DNA of 64,000 nt from Actinomycetes bacterium (lineage in GTDB: Bacteria; Actinomycetota; Acidimicrobiia; Acidimicrobiales; SZUA-35), in NCBI GenBank assembly GCA_024276425.1, contig JAJRXF010000188.1, forward strand, positions 69,545 to 133,544. Direction: 5' to 3'. The stretch's first letter is position 1; every line of letters begins with the position of its first letter. The translations under genes were made by a program, and so were the position numbers. Positions 43,187 to 52,244 of this stretch are shown one piece after another. The notes under the pieces are model-generated. The model searched no databases. It saw only the letters and a list, made by a program, of their open reading frames with translations, and was not told the DNA's origin.

Positions 43187-44517
43187 CAGCTACCCAGACC
43201 AAGCGCCAGAAGGCAGCCCTTTCAGCGAGAGGCAAGACCGATCATCGAATTGATCCTCGACAGCCGTCAGCTAAATCGGTCCCAGCAGAACCGAATTCTC
43301 TAGTCGACTATGAATATGAGGCACTGGACCGGGCGGGCGAACTTGTTAAGGGACACCTGCTTTCAACCTCGGAGGCTGAAGCACTACAGCGAATCCGCCG
43401 ACTGGGATTGCGCCCCGTCGATATTCAACACTCCACGAGTTCGATTCTCAATGCCGAGCTACGAATTCCCGGGTTCGGGCCCAGGGCAAATGATGGAGAG
43501 ATTGCGGTTCTCTCCCGGCAGTTCGCCACCCTTGTTCATGCCGGCGTTCCCCTTCTTCGCAGCCTGTCAGTCCTGATCAAGCAAACCGAAAACGAGTTCG
43601 TGGCAGAAACACTGCGGAGCGTCAGAACCGATGTGGAATCTGGCGACTCCCTCAGCAACGCCTTGGGCCGTCACCCTCGGGTCTTTGATGGGCTCTATGT
43701 TCCAATGGTTCGCGCGGGCGAGAGAGCTGGCTCGCTCGATGAGGTTCTGTCTCAACTGGCAACCACAATGGAACGCTCGGTTGCGTTACGACGAAAGATC
43801 AAGTCAGCGTTGGCTTATCCCCTGGCCGTGCTTGTACTGGTTAGCATTGTGGTTACGGCCATGCTGTTCTTTGTCGTCCCAGTCTTCGCTAGTATCTACG
43901 ACGATCTTGGTGGCACGCTTCCGTTGCCGACGAGAATCCTGGTTCGGGTTTCCGCCGCTCTAACCAACAAGCTGCCAATCACCCTGCTCACAATTGGGGT
44001 TGGCGTCTATGGCATCAGAACCGGATTGGGAACCGAGCAGGGCCGATTGCGTTGGGATCGTACAAAGCTGCGTCTCCCCCTCATTGGCTCCTTGGTCCAC
44101 AAAACTGCAATTGCTCGCCTCACGCGGATTCTCGCCGTTCTTAACCGAGCAGGTATCCCGATCTTGGATGCTCTATCAATTGCGGCCGAGACCGTTGGGA
44201 ACGCTGCCATCGAGGCCGCAATCCTGGAAACTCGCCTTGATGTTCGGCGCGGCGGCGCGATGGCCGGGCATATGGCCACCAACGAACTCTTCCCGGCCAT
44301 GGTAGTCCAACTGGTCGCCATCGGTGAGGAAACCGGAACACTGGACGAAATGTTAGAAACGGTGGCCAGCTCCTATGAGGAAGAGGTCGAGGCGGCAATC
44401 GCTGGCTTTGCCTCCCTGATCGAACCGGTGCTAATGGCCCTCATCGGAGCGGTCGTTGGGGGCATGGTGATCTCGCTCTACCTTCCGATGTTCCGGATTG
44501 TCGACCTTGTTCAGTAG
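43183..44517 (+). CDS. pilC: Type IV pilus platform protein PilC
   Basis: 444 residues. A 40-residue polar N-terminal extension and YEYEALDRAGELVKGHL are followed by two T2SF domains, each ending in membrane helices. LSRQFATLVHAGVPLLRSL and RLTRILAVLNRAGIPILDAL mark the two repeats, and AYPLAVLVLVSIVVTAMLFF and LMALIGAVVGGMVISLYLPM are helices. It is the inner-membrane rotor on which PilB and PilT act. Coupled to pilT; the pilin gene follows after 74 bp. Confidence 0.94.
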   Translation: MTATQTKRQKAALSARGKTDHRIDPRQPSAKSVPAEPNSLVDYEYEALDRAGELVKGHLLSTSEAEALQRIRRLGLRPVDIQHSTSSILNAELRIPGFGPRANDGEIAVLSRQFATLVHAGVPLLRSLSVLIKQTENEFVAETLRSVRTDVESGDSLSNALGRHPRVFDGLYVPMVRAGERAGSLDEVLSQLATTMERSVALRRKIKSALAYPLAVLVLVSIVVTAMLFFVVPVFASIYDDLGGTLPLPTRILVRVSAALTNKLPITLLTIGVGVYGIRTGLGTEQGRLRWDRTKLRLPLIGSLVHKTAIARLTRILAVLNRAGIPILDALSIAAETVGNAAIEAAILETRLDVRRGGAMAGHMATNELFPAMVVQLVAIGEETGTLDEMLETVASSYEEEVEAAIAGFASLIEPVLMALIGAVVGGMVISLYLPMFRIVDLVQ

Positions 44518-44591
44518 GGAACCCCTTGGTTTGCCCTCATGATCGTTGGCTCCGTCCCGAACCTGTGCTCATCACAGTCAAGGAGATCGTT

Positions 44592-45098
44592 ATGCAGATG
44601 CCCGCGGATAGGTCCGAGGCAGCGACAAGTAATCTCGTCCCTCGCGAAGCTAAAGCGGAGAAGGGTTTCACTCTGGTTGAGGTCATGGTGGTTGTCTTGA
44701 TCATCGGCATCCTCCTTGCGATTGGTGTGCCTACCTTCCTTGGGGCCCGCGGCCGGGCCCAGGATCGCGCCGCCCAGGCCAGCCTTCGGACAGCACAGAA
44801 CACCGCCCTCATCATCTACACCGACAGGGCCAACTTCGCCGATGCCCATGTAACGGCCCTGCGGACGGCCGAACCCCAGTTAACTTGGTGGGGTGCGACC
44901 TCTGCCTCCCGCTCGCCCAACATCATAAGCATCTCCGCCCCACGCACAGGGACCGAATTCGGGGCCGCTGCCCTTTCCGATTCAGGAACATGCTTCTATA
45001 TCCATCTACGAGACAACGGCAGCACCCAGTACGCCAGTTCTACGACAACTGCGTGTACCGGAACCGTGGCGCTCACCGCCACTGGATCGGGTTGGTAA
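44592..45098 (+). CDS. pilA: Major type IV pilin
   Basis: 168 residues. The leader is followed by EKGFTLVEVMVVVLIIGILL, with cleavage before Phe and Glu at +5, and the conserved pilin helix AIGVPTFLGARGRAQDRAAQ. Two C-terminal cysteines (GTCFYI and TACTG) can form the usual D-region disulfide. The leader is about 25 residues, longer than in Gram-negative PilA. AAGGAG lies six bases before the ATG, a strong site consistent with high expression. Last gene of the pilus block. Confidence 0.9.
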   Translation: MQMPADRSEAATSNLVPREAKAEKGFTLVEVMVVVLIIGILLAIGVPTFLGARGRAQDRAAQASLRTAQNTALIIYTDRANFADAHVTALRTAEPQLTWWGATSASRSPNIISISAPRTGTEFGAAALSDSGTCFYIHLRDNGSTQYASSTTTACTGTVALTATGSGW

Positions 45099-45123
45099 GC
45101 CAACTCTGCTCAAGCAGTAGCGC

Positions 45124-46347
45124 TCACTTCAGAAGATCTTTGGCGATAGCCACCGTTTGGATTTCGTCGGTACCGGCATAAATCTGAAGCACCTTGGCAT
45201 CACGAGCCAGTTGCTCGACGTGGTACTCCGCCATATATCCGTTCCCACCATGAAGCTGCACAGCCTCCAATGCAACCGCGGTGGCCTGTTGAGCCGAGTA
45301 CAGCTTCATGGCGCAAGCCTCCGCAAATGTCATGGCAGTGTTGGCGGCGGCCAATTCGATCGTTCGGAATACGAGGTTCTGAACATTCATCCGAGCGACC
45401 TCCATCATGGCCAGCTTCTGTTGAATGAGCTGGAAATCGCCGATCCGTTGCCCGAATTGCTCCCGGTCCTTGGCATAGGCAACGGACAAATCGAGACACT
45501 CCTCAATGATGCCAAGTGACATGGCCGCCACCCCGGATCGCTCCTGTTGGAAGGTCGACTTCGCTCCGTCGCGCCCTCCCTTCTTGACTTCTTCGGACTC
45601 GCCTATTAGCCGGTCGCGGCCGACGCGCACATCGTTCAAGAATAACTCACCCGTTGGTGATGAATGCATGCCCATCTTTCGCAAGGGTTTGGACTGGACG
45701 AGGCCATCCATACCCGCATCCAAGACGAAGCTCAGCACCTTACGGTCCTTGCGATCATTGCCCTCGTCCAGCTTACAGATGAAGACAATCGTGTCGGCAT
45801 AGGGACCATTGGTAATGAAAGTCTTGGAGCCATTTAGGACGTACTCGTCGCCATCGCGTCTGGCCGAAGCAAGCATTGAACCAAAGGCATCTGACCCCGA
45901 GTTTGGTTCGGTGATAGCCCATGCCCCAATCTTCTCCATTGTCTGCAACTGCGGCACCCAGCGTTCTCGCTGTGCGATGGTTCCCTTACTGTTGATGGCC
46001 GAAGCCGTCAGACCGACCGAAACTCCCATGGCCGTCACAAGGCCCGGGGACTGACGACACAGTTCGATCGTCGGGATCAGACTGAACGCGGGATCCATCC
46101 CCTCTCCACGCTTAGGCTCAGATGGCTCAACCTCTCCCGCCTCAATCGCCTTGTCATAGGCAATGCGCTTCTCAAAACTGGCGCTAGCCATCTCATCCAT
46201 CCCGAAGGTGGCGAAAAGCTTGCGGAGCAGACCATAAGGAGGGAGATTCCCGTGCTCTAACTCATCTCGGATTGGAACAAGTTCTTTCGCGATGAAGTCC
46301 TTCATCGCCTGTCGTAGCATGTTGTGTTCGTCGGACCATTGATACAT
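45124..46347 (-). CDS. Acyl-CoA dehydrogenase
   Basis: 407 residues. FAD enzyme introducing a trans-2 double bond into acyl-CoA. Motifs: WAITEPNSGSDAFGSMLASA, a FITNG substrate/FAD loop, AKDREQFGQRIGDFQLIQ, EAVQLHGGNGYMAEYHVEQL and the C-terminal YAGTDEIQTVAIAKDLL. Length and order match the short/medium-chain family; electrons would go to ETF. Not obviously linked to its neighbours, between the pilin gene (convergent) and the respiratory block. Confidence 0.93.
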   Translation of the reverse strand: MYQWSDEHNMLRQAMKDFIAKELVPIRDELEHGNLPPYGLLRKLFATFGMDEMASASFEKRIAYDKAIEAGEVEPSEPKRGEGMDPAFSLIPTIELCRQSPGLVTAMGVSVGLTASAINSKGTIAQRERWVPQLQTMEKIGAWAITEPNSGSDAFGSMLASARRDGDEYVLNGSKTFITNGPYADTIVFICKLDEGNDRKDRKVLSFVLDAGMDGLVQSKPLRKMGMHSSPTGELFLNDVRVGRDRLIGESEEVKKGGRDGAKSTFQQERSGVAAMSLGIIEECLDLSVAYAKDREQFGQRIGDFQLIQQKLAMMEVARMNVQNLVFRTIELAAANTAMTFAEACAMKLYSAQQATAVALEAVQLHGGNGYMAEYHVEQLARDAKVLQIYAGTDEIQTVAIAKDLLK

Positions 46348-46446
46348 TTAGGGATTCCTCGCTTCGGCGTTTGACCCTAGTTGGCCGCCAGGTCATGGCG
46401 CGAAGCCACGACAGATTTCTTAACCAGGTCTGCTGCCTTCTCGCCC

Positions 46447-47334
46447 CTAGAAAAACAGGCCAGCCGCGACCACAAAAGTAACTCCGAACCCGAGTTGCTG
46501 AAAGCCGATTACCTTCATGGCCTGAACCTCACGCTGGCCAAGAATCAGATGAATCGCCACCAGTGCGCCGAGGAGGAGAGCAATCGAGCCGGGCAAGACC
46601 CCAACAAGCCAGGCCGCCGCGGCGGTGAGGACTGCACCGAGCTGGAGGGCGACGGCCCAGGCGGTCACTCGACGATCTCCCGAGGCCATCCCTTGGGGTG
46701 CGCCACCACCGCGACGAACCCGGCTGACCTGTGACCGGACAAAGAGTATGGAGGCTACAGATCTCACCGAGATAGCGACCCAGGAACCGATGGCCACCCG
46801 GGTGGAGCCACCTCCGAGGAGCACAACAGAGGGGGCCAGGACCCCCACACCGATCGGTCCAACCAACAAAGGAACCAGGCGTCGTCCCCTGCTCCGCATG
46901 TCATAAGAGAACTCCACCCCGATAAGGGGAATACCCACCAGGAAGGGAATCCACCACCGTCCATGTTCGGCCAAGACAACCACACCAGCCAGCAACAGAC
47001 CAAGTAACGCGACTTCGACTAGAAGGACTTGTTTAGCTCGTGTCGTCCGCTCGAGATGGCGGCCCCGCCAGCGATCAACGAGAACAATCTTTAGCGGAGT
47101 TCGCGCCACGAATGCAAGGAGACCCATGAGGGTTAGGAGAACCCCAGACCAAGACGCCACGATCAACAAGCCAAGAATTGCGGGCTCAAGCGAAAGGCTC
47201 CACCCACCGTGCTCGGTTGGCATCGCCACCGCTCGCAGTTGACCGATTGGTTTCCTGGTGGCGTCAGCGTCGAGCAAGGGGGCACCGCTGGCCTCCTGGG
47301 ACCGGGCGGCTTGTGGGGCGAACTCGCTAGCCAT
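46447..47334 (-). CDS. YwiC-like multi-pass membrane protein
   Basis: 295 residues, about eight hydrophobic helices, with the YwiC-family motif MPTEHGGWSLSLEPAILGLL after a 35-residue polar N-terminus. The start at 47334 overlaps the end of the cytochrome c gene by 8 bp; the longer frame to 47550 is a shadow. In Bacillus subtilis ywiC lies between fnr and narGHJI, so an association with nitrate respiration in two phyla points to a role in that pathway, but the molecular function is unknown. Coupled to the bc-type complex here. Confidence 0.8.
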   Translation of the reverse strand: MASEFAPQAARSQEASGAPLLDADATRKPIGQLRAVAMPTEHGGWSLSLEPAILGLLIVASWSGVLLTLMGLLAFVARTPLKIVLVDRWRGRHLERTTRAKQVLLVEVALLGLLLAGVVVLAEHGRWWIPFLVGIPLIGVEFSYDMRSRGRRLVPLLVGPIGVGVLAPSVVLLGGGSTRVAIGSWVAISVRSVASILFVRSQVSRVRRGGGAPQGMASGDRRVTAWAVALQLGAVLTAAAAWLVGVLPGSIALLLGALVAIHLILGQREVQAMKVIGFQQLGFGVTFVVAAGLFF

Positions 47335-47881
47335 CACTCGTTGGGGCATCGTCGGCTGGCGTGGCTTCGTCATGGGCGCCATCGGCTGGCGGTTCTTCAT
47401 CATGCTCAGCCGATCCACCCGTGTCCGGCAGTGCGCCCTTTCGCCAGTTCGGATTGGATGGGGCGTCGTCTTCGAGCGACCGGAGGTAGGTGGACAGTGC
47501 TCGAATCTGGGCACTCGTGAGAGGCCCAGCAAAGTCCTGAGAGTAGGCACTCATCGCTGTGCCCGGGATACCGACAGCTATGATCAGTTCGATCTGTTCG
47601 TTGGTAGCCATTTGCAGGAATTCCTTTGAATTCAGCGCCGGAGAATCTCCACCAAGGGCCTGCTCGCCGTGACAGGATGCGCAGTTGAAACTGAAGAGAT
47701 TCGCACCCTCGTCTGCTAGGGACGCTAACTGAGTCGCCCGGGCCTCTTCCCGGTTTGCTGGCTCCAACACTCGATAGAGCGGAAACACAGCCACAAAGGC
47801 AAACATCACGAATAGCCCAACGATCATCACGTTGGTAGTTGAGTTTTCGAGTTCGTCGTCTTCAGCTCCGTAGCGCATCAC
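47327..47881 (-). CDS. Membrane-anchored monohaem cytochrome c
   Basis: 184 residues. N-terminal membrane helix (about residues 17-37), haem motif CASCH (about residues 68-72), and a distal Met probably within GIPGTAMSAY. The cytochrome fold ends with ALSTYLRSL, followed by a 40-residue acidic tail (EEPPADGAHDEATPADDAP). It overlaps the Rieske gene by 4 bp and YwiC by 8 bp. It is likely the electron exit of the bc-type complex, passing electrons to an oxidase or to the nar-linked cytochrome. Confidence 0.88.
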   Translation of the reverse strand: MMRYGAEDDELENSTTNVMIVGLFVMFAFVAVFPLYRVLEPANREEARATQLASLADEGANLFSFNCASCHGEQALGGDSPALNSKEFLQMATNEQIELIIAVGIPGTAMSAYSQDFAGPLTSAQIRALSTYLRSLEDDAPSNPNWRKGALPDTGGSAEHDEEPPADGAHDEATPADDAPTSDG

Positions 47882-48384
47882 TCACCCTCCGCGACACACG
47901 ATGGTCCGGTGGGCGCAATGTCATGGAGGTTCTCGCCCGGAGCCGGACCAAGAATCTTGGAACCGGTGTCGATATAGAGCAACCCGTCATCGCCTACCTC
48001 AACCGGATGTTGATCCATACCCCTGGGTGCTGGACCAGTGAGATAGTCGCCCACCCGGTTGAAAGCCGATCCATGACAGGGGCACTCGAACTGGCTCGAG
48101 GACTCACAATAGGGAACACGACAACCAAGGTGGGTGCATTTCTCCGAAAAGGCCACAATCTCCCCGTCGACCTTACCTAGATAGGACCTGGCTGCTGGTA
48201 CTTCGATCACTCCCTCATCGGGAACCGCTCCCGGGGGGATCGAGCGAACCTTCCCACCAAATCCACTAGTGGGCAACGGTTGCAAAAGGTCCCACGAAGT
48301 CAACCCACCGGCGATGGCGACTAGCCCGGCACCAAACTGACCAACCCGGGTTACAAACGCTCGACGTTTCATGTTGTAGCTCAT
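47878..48384 (-). CDS. Rieske iron-sulfur protein
   Basis: 168 residues from the ATG at 48384. The N-terminus MKRRAFVTRVGQFGAGLVAI has a Tat-like twin-Arg signal and membrane anchor. The [2Fe-2S] ligands are in CTHLGCRV and CPCHGSAF, with extra Cys after the first box (PYC) as in high-potential Rieske proteins with a disulfide. GPAPRG is the Pro loop. ATGA overlap with the upstream cytochrome b C-terminal subunit. A longer frame to 48651 has no homology-like sequence. Confidence 0.93.
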   Translation of the reverse strand: MSYNMKRRAFVTRVGQFGAGLVAIAGGLTSWDLLQPLPTSGFGGKVRSIPPGAVPDEGVIEVPAARSYLGKVDGEIVAFSEKCTHLGCRVPYCESSSQFECPCHGSAFNRVGDYLTGPAPRGMDQHPVEVGDDGLLYIDTGSKILGPAPGENLHDIAPTGPSCVAEGE

Positions 48385-48992
48385 AGTTCTCCGTGCCATT
48401 CCTGCCAAGGCCATACCCAGCCCCAATTGGGGCCACGGAAGGCGAAGCCAACGATTGTCAAAGCAATCCAAACCACCATGAAGGTGGTGAAGGTTGCCAC
48501 CGCCACCTTGCGATGGGAAGCCAAGATGAACACACTTCGATCGATATAGGGCAAGGCCACTAAGCCCAAGATTATCGCTCCGGGGATCAGGACTCCGGCG
48601 ATCAGGGGATGGAAGTGTGCCAACAACTCCTGCAAGGCGGCGAAGTACCACGGGGCCTTCTCCGGGTTGGGCGTGACCGTGGGATTGGCAATGGCCCGCA
48701 AGGGTGCATCAAAGAAGATGGCGACTAGTAACACCAACAACAGGACCGACATGGCAGCAACGGCGTGGCGAACTAGCAGGTGTGGATACACCATCACCAT
48801 GTCATCTTCGGCCGGTTCTTTGCGCTGACCGGCGACCGGCTTCCCCGGCACCATGCCGAGAACTCTCCGACCCTCAAGAAGCGCAGGGTCCTTCCGGCCA
48901 ATAGCCACCGGAGTTGCCGCAGAGGCAGTTGGCGTCTTATCGGTTACCACGTCCTTGGGCGAATTCTTGTTCATCAACTTCTTCTCAGGCAT
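48381..48992 (-). CDS. Cytochrome b C-terminal subunit (subunit IV-like)
   Basis: 203 residues. A 75-residue polar N-terminus is followed by a helix (about 76-94), the quinol-site motif PNPEKAPWYFAALQELLAHF (PEWY variant PW-Y) and two more helices, ending WPWQEWHGEL. This is the C-terminal half of cytochrome b as a separate protein, as in b6f and some menaquinol complexes. It overlaps the N-terminal subunit by 8 bp. Confidence 0.88.
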   Translation of the reverse strand: MPEKKLMNKNSPKDVVTDKTPTASAATPVAIGRKDPALLEGRRVLGMVPGKPVAGQRKEPAEDDMVMVYPHLLVRHAVAAMSVLLLVLLVAIFFDAPLRAIANPTVTPNPEKAPWYFAALQELLAHFHPLIAGVLIPGAIILGLVALPYIDRSVFILASHRKVAVATFTTFMVVWIALTIVGFAFRGPNWGWVWPWQEWHGEL

Positions 48993-49740
48993 CGGGCTCT
49001 CCTCGGTCGAAGTCCAACATGGAGTCTTTGCGCCACCGCCAGAGATGGAAGGTCAACATGACCACAATGGCTAAGGGCAGTACGGCGACGTGGAGAACAT
49101 AGAAGCGAAGCAGGGTCGCCTGGCCAACGGTGTTGCCACCCAAGAGAAGGCTCTGCACCCTGTCCCCAACCACGGGAACATAGGCCGCCATTTCAGTGCC
49201 AACGGTGACTGCCCAATAGGCCAGTTGATCCCACGGCAACAAATACCCAGTGAAAGACATCAACAAAGTCAGAACCAAAAGAACAACACCAATTACCCAG
49301 TTGAATTCACGCGGAGCCTTGTAGGCCCCTCGATAGAAAACCTTCGCCATGTGCATGGCCACGGTCAACACCATGAGGTGAGCCGACCAGCGATGAACAT
49401 TTCGGAGATATTGCCCGAACGGAACCTCGGTCTGCAAGGTCTGGATATTGGTGTAGGCCTGCCCCGGCGAGGGAACAAAGAAAAACATCAACCAGACGCC
49501 GGAAACCACCAACGATCCAAAGAGGACGGTCGAAATCACGCCCAGGTACCAGGAGTATTTGAAGCCGAGTTCGGCCTTTCGGACCTTGACCGGATAGATG
49601 TGAAGGGCAAAGCTCGACCAGTGCCCAGCCGCCCGGTCTCTCGGGGTCACTTTCTTCGGTGTCCGCCAGATTGAGCGCCCCACTCGCGTGGCTCGCACCC
49701 GACCCATTAGATCCGATTCACCAGAATTCATCACGTCCAT
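48985..49740 (-). CDS. Cytochrome b N-terminal subunit (b6-like)
   Basis: 251 residues with four membrane helices. Haem-ligand histidines: the first pair member in LRNVHRWSAHLMVL with HMAKVFYRGAYK one turn on, and the second pair in YVLHVAVLPLAI and LTFHLWRWRKD. GYLLPWDQLAYWAVTV is the Qo-site cd loop. The ATG at 49740 is chosen because GGGAG lies seven bases upstream; it overlaps the flavoprotein gene by 10 bp. A frame to 49794 is longer but lacks support. Confidence 0.9.
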   Translation of the reverse strand: MDVMNSGESDLMGRVRATRVGRSIWRTPKKVTPRDRAAGHWSSFALHIYPVKVRKAELGFKYSWYLGVISTVLFGSLVVSGVWLMFFFVPSPGQAYTNIQTLQTEVPFGQYLRNVHRWSAHLMVLTVAMHMAKVFYRGAYKAPREFNWVIGVVLLVLTLLMSFTGYLLPWDQLAYWAVTVGTEMAAYVPVVGDRVQSLLLGGNTVGQATLLRFYVLHVAVLPLAIVVMLTFHLWRWRKDSMLDFDRGEPDA

Positions 49741-51569
49741 TCGGGAACTCCCAATCCAGTCCAGATACCCATCGACAGTGCGTCGGGTGGACAACGTTCA
49801 ATACAAAGCCCACAGCGAATGCAGGCCGTTTCATCCAAAAGAAGAGCGGTTCCGCCGACCTCACCCACGTCGATTTCTTCCGAGGGAACCAGGGAGATCA
49901 CATCCACGGGACAGACATCGGAACAAAGCGCACAAAGCACGCACTTCTGCGGGTCTAGGAGAATATTGGCGAAGCAGCGGAGGCAGCGTTTCGCTTCACA
50001 GCGTGCCTGCTCCTCGGTGAATCCAAGTTCTACTTGCGCCAGGCCGGTACGGCGGCCAGTCTCAAGGACTGGGACGCTCAAGCGGTCAAATCGGTCGTAG
50101 TTGTCGTCAAGGCGATGAAACTGTTTGAGCCGGACCATCTTGCCTGGCTTCTCAGATTCGATAACACCACCAAAGTATCGGTGTATTTCCGCCGCGGAGG
50201 TCCGTCCATCGGCAATCGCTGCGATCAGGGTTCGTGGACCCTTGGCGGCGTCGCCTCCCGCCCAGACTCCATCCATGGAAGTCGCCCCGGTTGCCATGTC
50301 AATCCCGATGGTTCCTCGAGGCCCCTCATCAGGTCCGTTCTCACCAAGCACTTCGAGTTCAATGGCTTGACCAATGGCCAGGACGACCGTGTCAGCTTTC
50401 AGAACCTGAATATCGTCCTCATCAAACAACGGGCTAAAGCGACCCTCGGAATCGAAGACCGACGTGACTCCAATGGTTTTAAGTCCTACGACCTTTCCGT
50501 TCTCGACCATGATGGCCTTCGGCCCACGTCGATTGACGAACTGGATTTCCTCGTGCTCGGCCTCTTCGATTTCAAAGTCGTGGGCTGGCATCTCCTCACG
50601 AGACTCCAGAGACATGATCGTCACCTCTCGACTGCCGCGACCGGTCAGGCTACGAGCCACATCGAAGGCCTCTGTCATCGGGGAACGATCGTCCACAGCG
50701 AGAGCTAGCGCTTCTGCCCTCTTGGCGTCATAATCGTCACCTCGAAGTGCAGTGCGGGCAGCATCCATCGCCACGTCACCACCGCCGACAACAACAACGT
50801 TCTCTCCCACATCGACCTGAAACCCTCGATTCATGTTGATGAGGAACTCAATGGCGGTGATCACCCCATCGGCATCGACGTTGTCAATCGGAATTTTGCG
50901 GCCAAGGCCAGCTCCGATGGCCAAGAACAACGCGTCGTGGCGCTCCCGTAGTTGTTCAAAGCTGACGTCGACCCCAAGCTTGGTGTTGTACTGGACGTCG
51001 ATCCCGAGGTTGACGATCTGGTCAATGTCGCCCTGCAGAATCCCGCGGTCTAAGCGGTACTCGGGGATGCCCAGCCACATGGCCCCACCAAGCTTGTCCG
51101 TGGCTTCATACACGGTGACCTGATACCCCCAGCGTCGCAAGTCATGAGCTGCGCCCATCCCTGCTGGCCCGCCACCGACAATTCCGATGCTCTGCGGGCG
51201 TTCCACGTTCGGGGGGGCGACTACCCTGTTCCAGACCTCACTTCCCTCCTCGGCCGTTCCCGATTCGGGCCCAAACTGTTCGGTTACGAAACGCTTGAGT
51301 GCCCGAATTGCAATCGGGCGATCGATCTGGCCTCGGCGACAGGCATCTTCGCAAGGAGCGGCACAAACGAGGCCACAAACCGATGCGAAAGGATTGGGCA
51401 TCCTGGCCGTGAGGTAGGCCTGCTCATCGTCACCATCCGCGATTGCCGCCACATACATACCGGCGTTGGTATGTACAGGACATGCCGCCAGACAAGGAAT
51501 ATTGTGGTCAAAGAAGGCAAGTTCATTCGCCTCAGAGGTTCCAGCGGGTTGGGAGGAGTTTGCAGACAT
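49731..51569 (-). CDS. GltD-like NAD(P)H/FAD oxidoreductase with ferredoxin tail
   Basis: 612 residues. The N-terminal [4Fe-4S] domain has CLAACPVHTNAGMYVAAI and CGLVCAAPCEDACRRG. The two dinucleotide domains have GIVGGGPAGMGAAHDL (FAD) and VVVVGGGDVAMDAAR (NAD(P)H), and the GltD-type WAGGDAAKGPRTLIAAIADG closes FAD. The C-terminal bacterial ferredoxin domain has CVLCALCSDVCPVD and CIRCGLCIERCPPDA. No GltB partner is present. First gene of the operon with split cytochrome b, Rieske and cytochrome c, so it may feed NAD(P)H electrons into, or take quinol-derived electrons from, that complex (inference). Confidence 0.9.
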   Translation of the reverse strand: MSANSSQPAGTSEANELAFFDHNIPCLAACPVHTNAGMYVAAIADGDDEQAYLTARMPNPFASVCGLVCAAPCEDACRRGQIDRPIAIRALKRFVTEQFGPESGTAEEGSEVWNRVVAPPNVERPQSIGIVGGGPAGMGAAHDLRRWGYQVTVYEATDKLGGAMWLGIPEYRLDRGILQGDIDQIVNLGIDVQYNTKLGVDVSFEQLRERHDALFLAIGAGLGRKIPIDNVDADGVITAIEFLINMNRGFQVDVGENVVVVGGGDVAMDAARTALRGDDYDAKRAEALALAVDDRSPMTEAFDVARSLTGRGSREVTIMSLESREEMPAHDFEIEEAEHEEIQFVNRRGPKAIMVENGKVVGLKTIGVTSVFDSEGRFSPLFDEDDIQVLKADTVVLAIGQAIELEVLGENGPDEGPRGTIGIDMATGATSMDGVWAGGDAAKGPRTLIAAIADGRTSAAEIHRYFGGVIESEKPGKMVRLKQFHRLDDNYDRFDRLSVPVLETGRRTGLAQVELGFTEEQARCEAKRCLRCFANILLDPQKCVLCALCSDVCPVDVISLVPSEEIDVGEVGGTALLLDETACIRCGLCIERCPPDALSMGIWTGLGVPEWT

Positions 51570-51611
51570 TGGGTTTTAGGTCCGTAAATAGTGGCGATGC
51601 ACCCGCACCTT

Positions 51612-51629
51612 GCTCAAGCAGACTTGAGC
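51612..51629. promoter_or_regulatory. Perfect 18-bp palindrome upstream of the flavoprotein operon
   Basis: GCTCAAG-CAGA-CTTGAGC, 43 bp before the flavoprotein start. It is either an operator for a dimeric regulator or a small leader hairpin. Confidence 0.5.
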
Positions 51630-51696
51630 CATGCGGATCGGGCAGCACGGGGTGAGGTGTCCAGTTCAAGGAGGTGCAGGACCCATAGACCGCCGA

Positions 51697-51726
51697 TCCA
51701 GAACCCGGACCCGATCAGGTTCTGGA
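51697..51726. promoter_or_regulatory. Inverted repeat with 12-bp spacer
   Basis: TCCAGAACC (51697-51705) and GGTTCTGGA (51718-51726) are perfect inverted copies. Immediately after it follows CCGAC-TG-GTCGG. Confidence 0.4.
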
Positions 51727-51838
51727 CCGACTGGTCGGAATGAGCACCCGGTCGACAGCTCAGGGGAGAACCGTGGGCCGGAGCCGTGACTTTCAACTCG
51801 ATGTTTCGAGCAATGAGGTGTGAAACGATCTCGTCCTC

Positions 51839-51882
51839 GTTCGTCCTTGGGTCGTGAGTGGTTCGTCGTTGGGTCGTGAGTG
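51839..51882. repeat. Two adjacent 22-bp direct repeats
   Basis: Units 51839-51860 and 51861-51882 differ at one base (core TTGGGTCGTGAGTG). Head-to-tail arrangement with a 22-bp period, two helical turns, suits cooperative binding of a regulator. Confidence 0.6.
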
Positions 51883-52015
51883 TGGAGTTACGCTCACCCC
51901 GAAACCTAGGGGCTATGGACTTCTGGCTATTAGGGCCCTTGGTCCCTATTTGCCCTCTGGGATTATCGCGAGAGTGAGACATCTTGGATCCAACCGCTGT
52001 ACCGATGCCAGCACG

Positions 52016-52048
52016 ACCATGGCTAGTACTACCACCATGGCTAGTACT
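52016..52048. repeat. Two 15-bp direct repeats, 18-bp period
   Basis: ACCATGGCTAGTACT at 52016-52030 and 52034-52048, identical. Each unit contains the small palindromes CCATGG and AGTACT. Confidence 0.6.
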
Positions 52049-52147
52049 TTCGGGTTCGCAGTGTGAGCGAGCAAAAGCAAGCGTTCGGCTGGTTGGATTT
52101 CATCACGAATCGCTGGAGCCGACGGCAACTCGCGGCACCACAGAATC

Positions 52148-52181
52148 GGGTGGAGCGGTCAGAGGTGGATCCGCTCCACCC
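52148..52181. terminator. Strong hairpin upstream of the nar operon
   Basis: GGGTGGAGCGG (52148-52158), 12-base loop, CCGCTCCACCC (52171-52181), a perfect 11-bp GC-rich stem followed by TTCT. It could insulate or attenuate transcription; there is no long T-tract. Confidence 0.45.
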
Positions 52182-52244
52182 TTCTCAGTCCTGCCGTAGT
52201 CCTGCCCCTGTCCTACTCCTGTCCGCCCTGGACCGGCGGGCTAC

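Noticed and set aside
46381-46410. Imperfect hairpin after the acyl-CoA dehydrogenase start region
   Set aside because: Eight base pairs with one mismatch and no T-tract; not distinguishable from background.
51614-51982. 122-codon minus-strand frame in the nar control region, with RNIELKV and FWIGGLWVLHLLEL
   Set aside because: It briefly recalls a CYTH-domain start, but the catalytic repeat is absent, composition is odd and it spans several repeats; kept as intergenic.
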